A DNA stretch of 64,000 nt. Origin: Terriglobus sp. RCC_193. Lineage in GTDB: Bacteria > Acidobacteriota > Terriglobia > Terriglobales > Acidobacteriaceae. The notes under the pieces were generated by a model. That model made no database searches, was not told where the DNA came from, and saw only the letters and a program-made list of their open reading frames with translations. Below, piece by piece: positions 30,783-39,617 of this stretch. The stretch lies in the NCBI RefSeq assembly GCF_041355105.1, contig NZ_JBFUPK010000002.1, positions 1,556,037 through 1,620,036 of the forward strand, in the 5' to 3' direction. Each line of letters starts with the position of its first letter. Position 1 is the stretch's first letter. Made by a program: the position numbers and the translations under genes.

Positions 30783-31649
30783 TTGGCACAGGCAGAGATC
30801 GGCATTATCGGCGGCAGCGGTTTGTACAACATGCCGGGATTGACGGACACCACGGAAATCAAGGTGGAGACGCCCTTCGGCGACCCATCGGAAACCATCG
30901 TGCTGGGCACGTTGGAAGGTCGTAAGGTCGCGTTTCTCGCGCGCCACGGCCGCGGTCACCGCATCCTTCCCACGGAGCTGAACTTCCGCGCCAACATCTA
31001 CGCCATGAAGAAAATCGGCGTCAGCTTCATCCTCTCCATCTCGGCAGTCGGCTCGCTGAAGGAAGAGCACAAGCCCACAGACTTCGTCATCCCTGACCAG
31101 TTCATTGACCGAACGTTTGCACGCAACGCCACCTTCTTCGGCGACGGCATCGTCGGCCACGTTGCCTTCGGCGATCCCATCTGCTCTGTCGCAGCAAAAG
31201 CCTTTAAGCAGGGCTGCGATGAAGCAGGCGTCGTCGGCAAACTCGGCGGCACGTACATCAACATGGAAGGCCCGCAGTTCAGCACGCGTGCCGAATCGAA
31301 CCTCTATCGCTCGTGGGGCGCAGACGTCATCGGCATGACCAACCTGCAGGAAGCCAAACTGGCCCGCGAAGCCGAGATCAGCTACGCCACCCTTGCCATG
31401 GTCACCGACTACGACTGCTGGCATGAAAGCCACGACGATGTCACCGTCGACCAGATCGTACAGGTCATCCACGCCAACACAAAGAACGCACAGGAAGTGC
31501 TGAAGGGCGCAGTCAAGGCATTGCCCAAGGACAACAGCGAAACACCGATAGCCAGCGCCCTGAAGTACGCCATCATGACCGACAAGAAGACCATCCCAGC
31601 AGCCACACGCGAAAAGCTGGCCATCTTTTTGGATAAGTACGAAGGCTAA
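30783..31649 (+). CDS. mtnP: S-methyl-5'-thioadenosine phosphorylase
   Basis: GGAG at 30773-30776 selects the TTG at 30783 (AQAEIGIIGGSGLYNM) over an upstream ATG at 30756 without a site. The product has 288 residues. The phosphate-binding IGGSGLY, the substrate loop RHGRGHRILP, NMEGPQFSTRAE, and IGMTNLQEAKLARE with YATLAMVTDYD are all present. It cleaves methylthioadenosine with phosphate to adenine and methylthioribose-1-phosphate in methionine salvage and polyamine by-product clearance. It starts a co-directional run reaching 38700. Confidence 0.95.
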   Translation: MAQAEIGIIGGSGLYNMPGLTDTTEIKVETPFGDPSETIVLGTLEGRKVAFLARHGRGHRILPTELNFRANIYAMKKIGVSFILSISAVGSLKEEHKPTDFVIPDQFIDRTFARNATFFGDGIVGHVAFGDPICSVAAKAFKQGCDEAGVVGKLGGTYINMEGPQFSTRAESNLYRSWGADVIGMTNLQEAKLAREAEISYATLAMVTDYDCWHESHDDVTVDQIVQVIHANTKNAQEVLKGAVKALPKDNSETPIASALKYAIMTDKKTIPAATREKLAIFLDKYEG

Positions 31650-31667
31650 TTTTGTTTCTCTCGTTGT

Positions 31668-32100
31668 TCGTTGCTCACGTTCCTCTCGTAGGTGAATGCA
31701 ATGGGAAAGTCGTTTCGTGAACTCGAAGTATGGCAGCGGTCAATGGAACTTGCGACCGCGATCTACCGTGTCACGGAAGGCTTTCCTCGCCACGAGACAT
31801 ACGGACTAAGCTCGCAGATGAGACGGTGCGCTGTATCAATCCCAAGTAACATTGCGGAGGGTTCAGCGCGAGCAACGAAACGCGATTTCTCGCACTTCAT
31901 TACGATTGCCCGCGGATCGGCTGCGGAACTCGAAACTCAACTCGACATCGCACGCAGGCTTGGCTATGTCGATCAATCGAATTATGAATCTGTCGAGGCG
32001 CTCTGCTTTCGCGTGTCTCGAATGCTAACGAAACTGCTGGAGGCGATGCGCAACGCCGACTCCCGAGCAGAACGAGAGCAACGATTAACGAGAGCAACGA
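31668..32100. repeat. Short inverted and direct repeats bracketing the four-helix-bundle gene
   Basis: TCGTTGCTC at 31668-31676 is inverted relative to GAGCAACGA at 32092-32100. On the downstream side AACGAGAGCAACGA is directly repeated (32071-32084 and 32087-32100) and lies inside the 3' coding end. The bracketing suggests the gene may have arrived as a small cassette. Confidence 0.5.
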
Positions 32101-32105
32101 GGTAA
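31701..32105 (+). CDS. Four-helix-bundle protein (23S rRNA intervening-sequence protein family)
   Basis: The product has 134 residues from ATG 31701 with AGGTGA just upstream. The family signature is clear: FRELEVWQRSMELATAIY, then SSQMRRCAVSIPSNIAEGSA and GSAAELETQLDIA. These proteins form a pentameric four-helix bundle. They were first found inside 23S rRNA intervening sequences but here the gene is a free-standing insertion between mtnP and the PfkB kinase. The function is unknown. Short repeats flank it. Confidence 0.92.
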   Translation: MGKSFRELEVWQRSMELATAIYRVTEGFPRHETYGLSSQMRRCAVSIPSNIAEGSARATKRDFSHFITIARGSAAELETQLDIARRLGYVDQSNYESVEALCFRVSRMLTKLLEAMRNADSRAEREQRLTRATR

Positions 32106-32112
32106 CGAAAGA

Positions 32113-33054
32113 ATGTCCATCGTCGTAGTCGGTAGCGTCGCATTCGATACACTCACAACCCCCAAGTCGCATCGCGACAAGATTCAGGGTGGCGCTGCAT
32201 ACCACTTCGCGCAATCTGCGCGTTTCTTCACAGGCGTCCGCGTCATTGGCGTGGTCGGTAACGACTTTACACCAGAGCATGAAGCCACGATGACCAGCCG
32301 TGACATCGACACCACCGGCATCGAACACGCCGACGGTCTCTCCTTCCATTGGACCGGCGAGTACAAAGATGCCATGAGCGAAGCCATCACGCTCAACACA
32401 GAGTTGAATGTCTTCGGCAGCTTCGATCCCAAGGTGCCAGAGAGCTACAAGTCCTCGGACTATCTCTTCCTCGCCAACATCGAACCCACGCTGCAACTGC
32501 GCGTGCGTCAGCAGTTTCCCAATGCCAAGCTCGTCGCAGGCGACACCATGAATTACTGGATCGCCGACCACAAAGCGAACCTGCTCAAGACCATCGCGGA
32601 GCTTGACGTTCTCGTCATCAACGACGGCGAAGCGCGCCTGCTCACTGGCGAACACAACCTCGTCACCGCCGCGAAAAAGGTCATGGAGATGGGCCCTAAG
32701 TCGCTCGTCATCAAGCACGGCGAATACGGCGCAACCGCTTTCTTCTGCGACCGCTCTTTCGCCGGTGCAATGAACACCATTCCCTTCCGCGCGCCCGCAT
32801 TGCCGATGGAAGAAGTGATTGACCCCACCGGCGCAGGCGATATGTTCGCTGGAGGCTTCTTCGGTTACATCGCATCGCAGCCGGAACTCACACCTCGCGT
32901 CTTCCGCACAGCACTGTTTTACGGCGGCGTGATGGGTTCGTTCGCTGTGGAGAAGTTTGGCTCGGAACGCGTACAGGAACTCACGCGCGAAGAGATTGAA
33001 GAACGCTTTAAACTGTTCCGCGAAATCTCGCACCTGGATCTCGATGCCGCGTAA
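32113..33054 (+). CDS. PfkB family sugar/nucleoside kinase
   Basis: The product has 313 residues. The ATP/anion-hole motif DPTGAGDMFAGGFFG (near residue 238) and the N-terminal GSVAFDTL and QGGAAYHFA segments identify the ribokinase/PfkB fold. Its place beside MTA phosphorylase suggests a role with salvage products (ribose or nucleoside phosphorylation), but MTA phosphorylase already yields a phosphorylated sugar, so the substrate is open. The following glycosyltransferase start overlaps its last codons. Confidence 0.88.
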   Translation: MSIVVVGSVAFDTLTTPKSHRDKIQGGAAYHFAQSARFFTGVRVIGVVGNDFTPEHEATMTSRDIDTTGIEHADGLSFHWTGEYKDAMSEAITLNTELNVFGSFDPKVPESYKSSDYLFLANIEPTLQLRVRQQFPNAKLVAGDTMNYWIADHKANLLKTIAELDVLVINDGEARLLTGEHNLVTAAKKVMEMGPKSLVIKHGEYGATAFFCDRSFAGAMNTIPFRAPALPMEEVIDPTGAGDMFAGGFFGYIASQPELTPRVFRTALFYGGVMGSFAVEKFGSERVQELTREEIEERFKLFREISHLDLDAA

Positions 33055-34801
33055 ATCCATTCCGGGCCAGCCACTGCGTTCCCCTCGCACTGTTGTGCGG
33101 AAGGCTGTCGTGCCTCGTCGCCCCTACGATCCCAACGCCATCTACCCGGCAACGCGCGATGAGTTACGACCCATTGCGCTTGCTTCTGTCGTGCTCGGCT
33201 TCCTCGCGTTGATGGTGGTTGCCTCGCGCGGATGGATGCTGCTGTACGGCGACGCCGTTGCTCACCTCGGCATCGCACGTCGCATCCTCGACGCGCGCTA
33301 TCCCGGCATTGCGCAACTCGGCGGTGTGTGGCTGCCTCTGCCGCATCTGCTCATGCTGCCGTTTGTGCAGCGTATGGACTGGTGGCAGAACGGCGTTGCA
33401 GGAGCGTGGCCTTCGCTTGTGGCATACGTCTTTGCCAACACCGGCTGCTATGCACTGGCACGCAAACTGGTTCCTCCGCCCTGGGCATTCGCTGCGACAG
33501 CTTTCTTCGCGCTCAATCCGAACCTGATGTATCTCGCCACCACTGCCATGACGGAGCCTTTGTTTCTCGCGCTTATGGTGTGGTCCATCGTCGTCGCGTA
33601 TGACGCAGTGGAAGCATTGCAGACCGCAAAGATTCGCACTGTAAAGTGGCGTTTCTTCATCAGTGGTCTGCTCACGTTTGCCATGGTCATGACACGCTAC
33701 GACGGATGGATCCTCGGCGCGATCATCTGGCTTGTACTTGCAGTGGCATGGTGGCGTTCCGGCGAAACAACGCGCAAAGCCACGCAGACTTCGTTCGTCG
33801 TAATGACGCTCATCACCATCGCGGGCCCCATCCTGTGGCTCTGGTACAACGCAAAGTATCAGGGCGACTGGCTCGACTTCATGCGCGGCCCGTATTCCGC
33901 AAAAGCAATTGAAGCCAAGACCACGCCACCTGGATCGAAGCCGCGCCGCGGCATGTACAACCCCGGCTGGGCATTCCTTTATTACACGCGTGCCGCACAG
34001 GTTGATGCAGTGGCGTATGAGCTTGGCTTCGGCGTGCTGGCTGCGGCCATCATTGGTTCGTATCTCGCGTGGAAGCAGCGCCTCTCGCGTGTGGTGCTTC
34101 TGCTGTGGGTGCCGCTGCCGTTTTACATCTACTCCATCGCATGGGGCAGCGTTCCGCTCTTCGTCCCGCAGTTGTATCCGGGTTCGTATTACAACTCGCG
34201 CTACGGCATGGAGCTTCTGCCCGTCTTTGCCATCTTCACCGCCATTGCATGCGCTGCGGTGGAGCGCAAACTCAGTACACAAAGCAAGAAGAAGGGCGAT
34301 ATCTTTTTCTTCCTCGTGCTCGTCGCTATCCTCTTCAACATCATCGCGATGATGGGCAGCTTCGGCAATTTGCTGCAGAAGGTCCGCGGAGAAGACGCAA
34401 AAATTCCCAAGTGGCTCAGCGCACCTCCGCTGGTCTTTCAGGAAGGCATGGTCAACGCATCCACACGCATCCCGTTTGAGAAAACGCTTGCGCAGGAGAT
34501 GCTGCGCATCGGCCCAGGCGACACCATCATGTTCAACACCAACGACCACATCGGCGCGATTCAGGACGCAGGCATCCCGCTCAAGCGTCTCATCAGTCCG
34601 TTGGATTCCGAGACATTCAACAAGGCAGCTGCAGCACCTGCAAAGTACGCCAGGATCATCGTCGCCATCGACGGTGATCCAGTCGCGAAAGCAGTCGCAG
34701 CCCACCCTGAAGGTCTCACCGAAATTGAAGTGGTCTGCAACAGTGGTCAGGGCTGCGCGCGTTTCTACCGCAGCGATGTGTATCAGGGAGGCGTTCAGTG
34801 A
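33044..34801 (+). CDS. GT-C type membrane glycosyltransferase (ArnT/PMT-like)
   Basis: The ATG at 33044 overlaps the kinase stop by 11 bp; an in-frame upstream start at 32957 would lie inside the kinase gene. The product has 585 residues and ~10-11 membrane helices. The first periplasmic loop has LYGDAVAHLGIARRI with the acidic residue expected to bind the lipid-linked donor; later, YNSRYGMELLP is a conserved-looking loop. The C-terminal ~140 residues are soluble and end CNSGQGCARFYRS. The likely role is transfer of a sugar from polyprenyl phosphate to an envelope glycan or lipid. Confidence 0.82.
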   Translation: MPRKSIPGQPLRSPRTVVRKAVVPRRPYDPNAIYPATRDELRPIALASVVLGFLALMVVASRGWMLLYGDAVAHLGIARRILDARYPGIAQLGGVWLPLPHLLMLPFVQRMDWWQNGVAGAWPSLVAYVFANTGCYALARKLVPPPWAFAATAFFALNPNLMYLATTAMTEPLFLALMVWSIVVAYDAVEALQTAKIRTVKWRFFISGLLTFAMVMTRYDGWILGAIIWLVLAVAWWRSGETTRKATQTSFVVMTLITIAGPILWLWYNAKYQGDWLDFMRGPYSAKAIEAKTTPPGSKPRRGMYNPGWAFLYYTRAAQVDAVAYELGFGVLAAAIIGSYLAWKQRLSRVVLLLWVPLPFYIYSIAWGSVPLFVPQLYPGSYYNSRYGMELLPVFAIFTAIACAAVERKLSTQSKKKGDIFFFLVLVAILFNIIAMMGSFGNLLQKVRGEDAKIPKWLSAPPLVFQEGMVNASTRIPFEKTLAQEMLRIGPGDTIMFNTNDHIGAIQDAGIPLKRLISPLDSETFNKAAAAPAKYARIIVAIDGDPVAKAVAAHPEGLTEIEVVCNSGQGCARFYRSDVYQGGVQ

Positions 34802-35610
34802 TTCCGTTTGTGAAAGCGCATGCGTGCGGCAATGATTTCCTGATCGTCGAAGAGACGCTTGCCAGCGGCAAACATGCGCAGATGGCGCGCCTGCTGTGCT
34901 CACGCAATTACAGCGTGGGCGCAGACGGCGTGGAGTTCCTCGCACGCAAATCTGATGGCTCGTTCTTCCTGCGCCTCTTCAACGCAGACGGCTCGGAAGC
35001 AGAGCTGTCCGGCAACGGCACCCGCTGCGTAGCCGCATGGCTCGGCTACAGCGAAGGTCTCCGCGAAACAAAGATGGGCACACCCGGCGGTGAAAAAATC
35101 TGCCGCGTCATCGAGTGCAACGAAGAACACTTCCTCATTGAAACGTCGATGGGCATTCCCAAAGTCGAAGAACGCATCGTTCGCGTCGAAGGTGTTGGTG
35201 ACGTAGCCGGTGCAGTGGTCGACGTAGGCAATCCCCACTTCGTCATCTTCACCAACGACGAAGCCTTCGCATCACACGGCCTCGCATGGGAAGACCTCGG
35301 CGCGCGCGTCTGCACGCACCCCGACTTTCCCAAAGGAACAAACGTAGAGTTTGTGCGCGTCATCGCCCCCAATGAAATTGCCTTCCGCATTTATGAACGC
35401 GGCGTCGGCCCCACACAGTCCTCCGGCACAGGAACCTCCGCATCCTCCGCAGCAAGCATCGTGTTGCGCGGCTGCAACCGCACACTCGAAGCATCGTCGC
35501 TCGGCGGCGCACAGCGTGTGGTGTGGAATGAAGGCGAACAGCTAATGCTCACCGGGCCTGCGCAGATTGTCTGCAAAGGTGAGGTCAGCCTGCAGGGGAT
35601 AGAAGCGTGA
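34798..35610 (+). CDS. Diaminopimelate-epimerase fold protein with both catalytic Cys replaced by Ser
   Basis: A GTG at 34798 overlaps the upstream stop (GTGA). The product has 270 residues with full DapF architecture: HACGNDFLIV, NADGSEAEL, VGNPHFVIF and NVEFVRV. In working DapF the two proton-shuttling cysteines sit in CGNG and ACGxG. Here the motifs read SGNGTRC (Ser71) and TQSSGTG (Ser209). Both substitutions are single clean changes in otherwise conserved loops. It therefore may be an inactive or altered isomerase rather than the LL/meso-DAP epimerase of lysine synthesis. It stands next to two murein-peptide enzymes that handle meso-DAP peptides. Confidence 0.85.
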   Translation: MIPFVKAHACGNDFLIVEETLASGKHAQMARLLCSRNYSVGADGVEFLARKSDGSFFLRLFNADGSEAELSGNGTRCVAAWLGYSEGLRETKMGTPGGEKICRVIECNEEHFLIETSMGIPKVEERIVRVEGVGDVAGAVVDVGNPHFVIFTNDEAFASHGLAWEDLGARVCTHPDFPKGTNVEFVRVIAPNEIAFRIYERGVGPTQSSGTGTSASSAASIVLRGCNRTLEASSLGGAQRVVWNEGEQLMLTGPAQIVCKGEVSLQGIEA

Positions 35611-36551
35611 TTCGCCCTGCAAGATTGAAGCCCGGCGCACGCGTTGCCATCGTGTCGCCGGCCAGCACTCCGAAAGAAGCATTGGTACGTCGCGGCATGG
35701 AGCGCTTTGCGTCTCTTGGCTACCAGCCAGTGCTGTTTCCATCCGCACTTGCATCCGGGCCGCTCTATTACGCAGGCGACGTGGCCGCACGAGTGAAAGA
35801 CCTTCACGATGCCTTTCGCGATCCCTCCATCGACGCCATCCTCTGCACGCGCGGCGGCTGGGGCACAGCAGAGCTTCTGCCGCATCTCGATGCAGACTTA
35901 ATCAAAGCAAATCCCAAACCCTTCATCGGCTTCAGCGATCACACGACACTGCACCTGTGGTTCGCGCAGACATGCGGCCTGCACACGTTTTACGGCCCCA
36001 TGATCTCGCCGGATTTCGCACGCGGTGATGTCCTTGCAGACGGCGTTGATCTGCACTCGTGGCGTCACGCACTGGAACAAGCAGAATCATGGGAAGTGGA
36101 TGCAAAGCAGGGTATGCGTGTCCTGCGCAGTGGCAACACAGTAGAAGGCACACTCTACGGCGGATGCCTCGCACTGCTGACAGAATCACTGGGAACACCG
36201 TGGGCCATGCAGATGCCTGCGGGCGACATCATCCTCTTCGTGGAAGAAGTCGGCACCCACCCCTATCAGTGGGATCGCATGATGCTGCATTTGCAATACG
36301 CCGGTCTGCTCGATCGCGTAAAGGGTATCGTCTTTGGAAACATGGCACAGTGCGCGGAGGATGCAGGAGAAGCCGCGCTAATTGAAAAAGCATTACTGCA
36401 CAATCTGCGCAACTGGAGCGGGCCCATCGCCATCGGCCTTCAATGTGGCCACGTGAATATGCCAAACGTAACGCTGCCGCTGGGCGTGAAGGCGCGCCTC
36501 ACATGCGCCAATGCGGCAGAGTTGCAGATACTGGAAGCGGCGGTAGAGTAA
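35607..36551 (+). CDS. ldcA: LD-carboxypeptidase (peptidase S66)
   Basis: The GTG at 35607 overlaps the preceding stop. The product has 314 residues. The Ser-Glu-His triad motifs are visible: FIGFSDHT (Ser), LFVEEVGTHPYQWDRM (Glu) and LQCGHVNMPN (His). It has no signal peptide, so it should act in the cytoplasm on recovered muropeptides, removing the terminal D-Ala from L-Ala-gamma-D-Glu-meso-DAP-D-Ala. This supplies the tripeptide used by Mpl, encoded 7 bp downstream. Confidence 0.93.
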   Translation: MIRPARLKPGARVAIVSPASTPKEALVRRGMERFASLGYQPVLFPSALASGPLYYAGDVAARVKDLHDAFRDPSIDAILCTRGGWGTAELLPHLDADLIKANPKPFIGFSDHTTLHLWFAQTCGLHTFYGPMISPDFARGDVLADGVDLHSWRHALEQAESWEVDAKQGMRVLRSGNTVEGTLYGGCLALLTESLGTPWAMQMPAGDIILFVEEVGTHPYQWDRMMLHLQYAGLLDRVKGIVFGNMAQCAEDAGEAALIEKALLHNLRNWSGPIAIGLQCGHVNMPNVTLPLGVKARLTCANAAELQILEAAVE

Positions 36552-36558
36552 GTAAGTC

Positions 36559-37977
36559 ATGCACGGAACGAAACACATCCATCTCATCGGCATTTGCGGC
36601 ACGGCGATGGCATCGCTCGCGGGCATGTTGCAGGCGCAGGGGCACCGGATCACCGGCTCGGATGCAGCGGCCTATCCGCCCATGAGCGATCAGTTACTGG
36701 CTATGGGTATCACGCCCATGCAGCCTTATAACGAAGCGCATCTCGATCCCGCGCCAGACCTCGTCGTCATCGGCAACGCCATCTCGCGTGGCAACGTGGA
36801 GCTTGAGGCCGTGCTCGATCGCCGCTTGCCCTTCACCAGCATGGCCGCGCTTATCCACGATGAATTCCTGCGCAACCGAGAACCACTTGTCGTTACCGGA
36901 ACGCACGGCAAAACAACAACGACCAGTATGCTCGCGTGGATCTACGAGACTGCAGCAAAGCAGAACCCGCAGTTCACGCCGTCGTTCCTGATCGGTGGTG
37001 TTGCAGAAAACTTCGGCACCAGCTTCGCTGTGCGGGAGTCGTCGCCCTTTATCCTCGAAGGCGATGAATACGACACCGCCTTCTTCGACAAGGGGCCGAA
37101 GTTCCTGCATTACTTCCCCTCCGCGGCCATTCTCACGCATGTGGAATTCGATCACGCAGACATCTACGCTGATCTCGCCGCGGTGAAAACAGCATTCAAG
37201 CGCCTCGTGAATCTCATCCCGCGCCGTGGTCGCCTGATCGCATTCGATGCGAGTGAAAACGTAACGGAGTGCATCGCCAAAGCCTTCTGCCAAGTGGGGC
37301 GCTATGGCTTTAAAGAAGGTTCGTTCTGGAAACTAACGAATTTCGAAGCGGGTGCCATATCGCGCTGGACGCTCCTGCGACGGGGCGAACACTTCGCGGA
37401 TCTTGAACTCCCCATGGCGGGCGAGCACAACGCACTGAACGCATCCGCTGCCGCCGCACTCGCAGCAGGAGAGGGCGTTCCGGCGGCTGCCATCGTCGAA
37501 GCGCTGAAAACCTTCCGCAGCGTAAAGCGCCGCCTGGAAGTACGCGCAGAGGTTGACGGCATCACCATCATCGACGACTTCGCGCACCACCCCACGGCTA
37601 TCCGCGAAACGCTGCGTGCGCTGCGCGGATCGTATCCTGGTCGCCGTCTTATCGCTGTTCTTGAACCACGTTCCAACACGCTGCGTCGCAATGTCTTCGA
37701 GCGCGAACTCATCGAAAGCCTCGCCATGGCAGATCGTGTGGTGCTTGCAGAGGTCTATCAATCCGCCAGTATCCCCGCGGAGGAACGCCTACATCCCGCA
37801 GCCGTTGTCGGTGCATTGAACATTGCGGGTGTGCCTGCCACTTTGCTACCCGACGCCGACGCTATCACCACGGAGCTGGCAGCCTCACTGCACAACGGTG
37901 ATGTTGTCGCCATCCTCTCCAACGGAGGTTTCGGTGATATTTACAACAAGCTGCCCGCGGCGCTGAGGTCTCGATAA
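36559..37977 (+). CDS. mpl: UDP-N-acetylmuramate:L-Ala-gamma-D-Glu-meso-DAP ligase
   Basis: The product has 472 residues. IHLIGICGTAMASLAGMLQA binds the UDP-sugar, GTHGKTTTTSM is the Mur-ligase P-loop, EGDEYDTAFFD is typical of Mpl rather than MurC, and IIDDFAHHPTAI carries the late ligand loop. It joins recycled tripeptide to UDP-MurNAc, feeding murein synthesis. The pairing with LD-carboxypeptidase is strong functional support. Confidence 0.94.
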   Translation: MHGTKHIHLIGICGTAMASLAGMLQAQGHRITGSDAAAYPPMSDQLLAMGITPMQPYNEAHLDPAPDLVVIGNAISRGNVELEAVLDRRLPFTSMAALIHDEFLRNREPLVVTGTHGKTTTTSMLAWIYETAAKQNPQFTPSFLIGGVAENFGTSFAVRESSPFILEGDEYDTAFFDKGPKFLHYFPSAAILTHVEFDHADIYADLAAVKTAFKRLVNLIPRRGRLIAFDASENVTECIAKAFCQVGRYGFKEGSFWKLTNFEAGAISRWTLLRRGEHFADLELPMAGEHNALNASAAAALAAGEGVPAAAIVEALKTFRSVKRRLEVRAEVDGITIIDDFAHHPTAIRETLRALRGSYPGRRLIAVLEPRSNTLRRNVFERELIESLAMADRVVLAEVYQSASIPAEERLHPAAVVGALNIAGVPATLLPDADAITTELAASLHNGDVVAILSNGGFGDIYNKLPAALRSR

Positions 37978-37980
37978 ATC

Positions 37981-38700
37981 ATGTGGGCCGCAATCAAAAT
38001 GGTCATTACCTTCGCCGGACTTGGCATTCCGGCGGGCCTCGTCCTTATCCCCTGGACATTTCTCACGAAGAAAATCCAGCCCATGTACCGCGTGGGCAAA
38101 TGGATCTCCGCAGCAGGCATCCGAGCAGCGGGAATCAAGGTGGAGCAGCATGGCCGTGAAAATATCCCGGACCGCCCAGCCATCTTCGTTCCCAACCACA
38201 TCTCCAACCTTGATCCACCGATCATGGTGCCGCTTATTCCTGGCACACCCAGCATCATGCTGAAGGCGGAGCTGCTAAGGATTCCTGTGCTGGGCAGGGC
38301 ATGGCAGATGGCAAAGTACGTCCCCGTCTACCGCGAAGGTGGCCGCGAAGCCGCGGTGCGCACCGCGCGTTACGCCGCAGAGGTCATTCGTGGCGGACTA
38401 TCCATGCTCATCTTTGCAGAAGGCACGCGCTCGAAAACGGGACGTCTGCAGGCATTCAAGGCAGGCCCATTCCACCTCGCGCAATCCACGGGAGCCCCCA
38501 TCGTTCCAGTAGCTATTTCCGGCACGGAATCCATGATGCGGAAGGGAAGCTCCAGGGTCTATCCCGGTGTGGCGAAGGTGACATTTCTGCCGCCGGTGGA
38601 TCCAGCAGATTATCCCAACCGCGCAGAAATGGTGGCAGAGGTACGCCGACGCATCATCAGCGCGTTGCCGGATGCCATGCAGCCATTGGAAGCCGAATAA
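37981..38700 (+). CDS. plsC: 1-acyl-sn-glycerol-3-phosphate acyltransferase
   Basis: The product has 239 residues, beginning 3 bp after the mpl stop. An N-terminal hydrophobic helix anchors it. The acyltransferase blocks are NHISNLD (the HX4D catalytic motif), the substrate-binding FAEGTRSKTGRLQAFKAG and a final PIVPVAISG block. It acylates lysophosphatidic acid to phosphatidic acid at the inner membrane. It is the last gene of the co-directional run. Confidence 0.92.
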   Translation: MWAAIKMVITFAGLGIPAGLVLIPWTFLTKKIQPMYRVGKWISAAGIRAAGIKVEQHGRENIPDRPAIFVPNHISNLDPPIMVPLIPGTPSIMLKAELLRIPVLGRAWQMAKYVPVYREGGREAAVRTARYAAEVIRGGLSMLIFAEGTRSKTGRLQAFKAGPFHLAQSTGAPIVPVAISGTESMMRKGSSRVYPGVAKVTFLPPVDPADYPNRAEMVAEVRRRIISALPDAMQPLEAE

Positions 38701-38807
38701 GCGATACGTGGAATGAGTCGCTAACGCAGCAGGAATCCAGGACCCTCATCACGACCAGGAACACGCGCGGAAGCGCGTCGAGAACAGCACGGACCGCATG
38801 AAGCGCG

Positions 38808-39584
38808 CTATTTCAGGAATGCGTTGTAGCCGTCTGACAGCAGCTTCTGCCGTGTGGCTTCCGCAGACTTGCGATCCGTGAACGGGCCAATCTGCACATG
38901 GATCAGGCGATCGCTCGCATCGCTGCGTTCCACCACCTTGTATCCACGACGTCCCAGCGCACTCTTCAGCACGTCAGCATCTTCCTGGTGCGAGACGGCG
39001 GCAATCTGCACAAACACAGCACCAGCCGAAGCCACAGCAGACGTTGTTACAGGAGCTGTCGCTGCTACCGGAGCTGGCGGAGGCGTAGCCCGTACAACGG
39101 GGGCGGGCGCAGCAGCAGTCGCCGCAACGGTGGTGCGTGTAGCAGCCGGAACAGCAGGCGTTACAGCAGCACGAGCAGGAACTGCCGCAACACTCTGCGT
39201 TGACTTGCTGTTGGCGTCGTTTGCTTCCTGTTGCGACATATAGCCCGGCACCGGCTGAATCGCAGGCGATCCCGGGGCAGGCTTGTCTGAAGCAGAACTG
39301 TGGGAAGCAGTATCGTCTGCAGTGGTATCCGTCGTCGCGGAGTTCGCTGCGGTCACCGGCGCTTGCGTGGACTTGCGGCCCATTGAGTAACCAAACCCGA
39401 AGAAGACGGCGCAGATCAGTGCCAGCGCAAAGAACAGCGCCAGCACAGTCCCTGTGTTCAACGTCACTTCGCGATCTGCGGTCGAGTGGTCGGCCATTTC
39501 CACGGAGCGTTCACGGCTGCGATTCTCCGCACCACGGCGGGTGCGGAGAGAAATATCGTCATCCGTATCGAACAGGGAACTCAT
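38808..39584 (-). CDS. SPOR-domain membrane protein
   Basis: The product has 258 residues. The cytoplasmic start is charged, one helix lies near residues 45-68 (VLALFFALALICAVFFGFGY), then a ~110-residue Ala/Pro/Thr linker, and a C-terminal SPOR domain (AVFVQIAAVSHQEDADVLKS, HVQIGPFTDRKSAEATRQKL). SPOR domains bind denuded glycan at division septa. Its architecture matches FtsN/DedD-like or simple SPOR proteins. It is convergent with plsC. Confidence 0.9.
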   Translation of the reverse strand: MSSLFDTDDDISLRTRRGAENRSRERSVEMADHSTADREVTLNTGTVLALFFALALICAVFFGFGYSMGRKSTQAPVTAANSATTDTTADDTASHSSASDKPAPGSPAIQPVPGYMSQQEANDANSKSTQSVAAVPARAAVTPAVPAATRTTVAATAAAPAPVVRATPPPAPVAATAPVTTSAVASAGAVFVQIAAVSHQEDADVLKSALGRRGYKVVERSDASDRLIHVQIGPFTDRKSAEATRQKLLSDGYNAFLK

Positions 39585-39617
39585 CGCCGATTGATCCTCG
39601 CAGAATCGCTATCGAAG

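Noticed and set aside
33164-34945. 593-codon open frame antisense to the GT-C glycosyltransferase
   Set aside because: It is Cys/His/Arg-rich shadow coding. The sense frame has membrane helices and tight operon overlaps.
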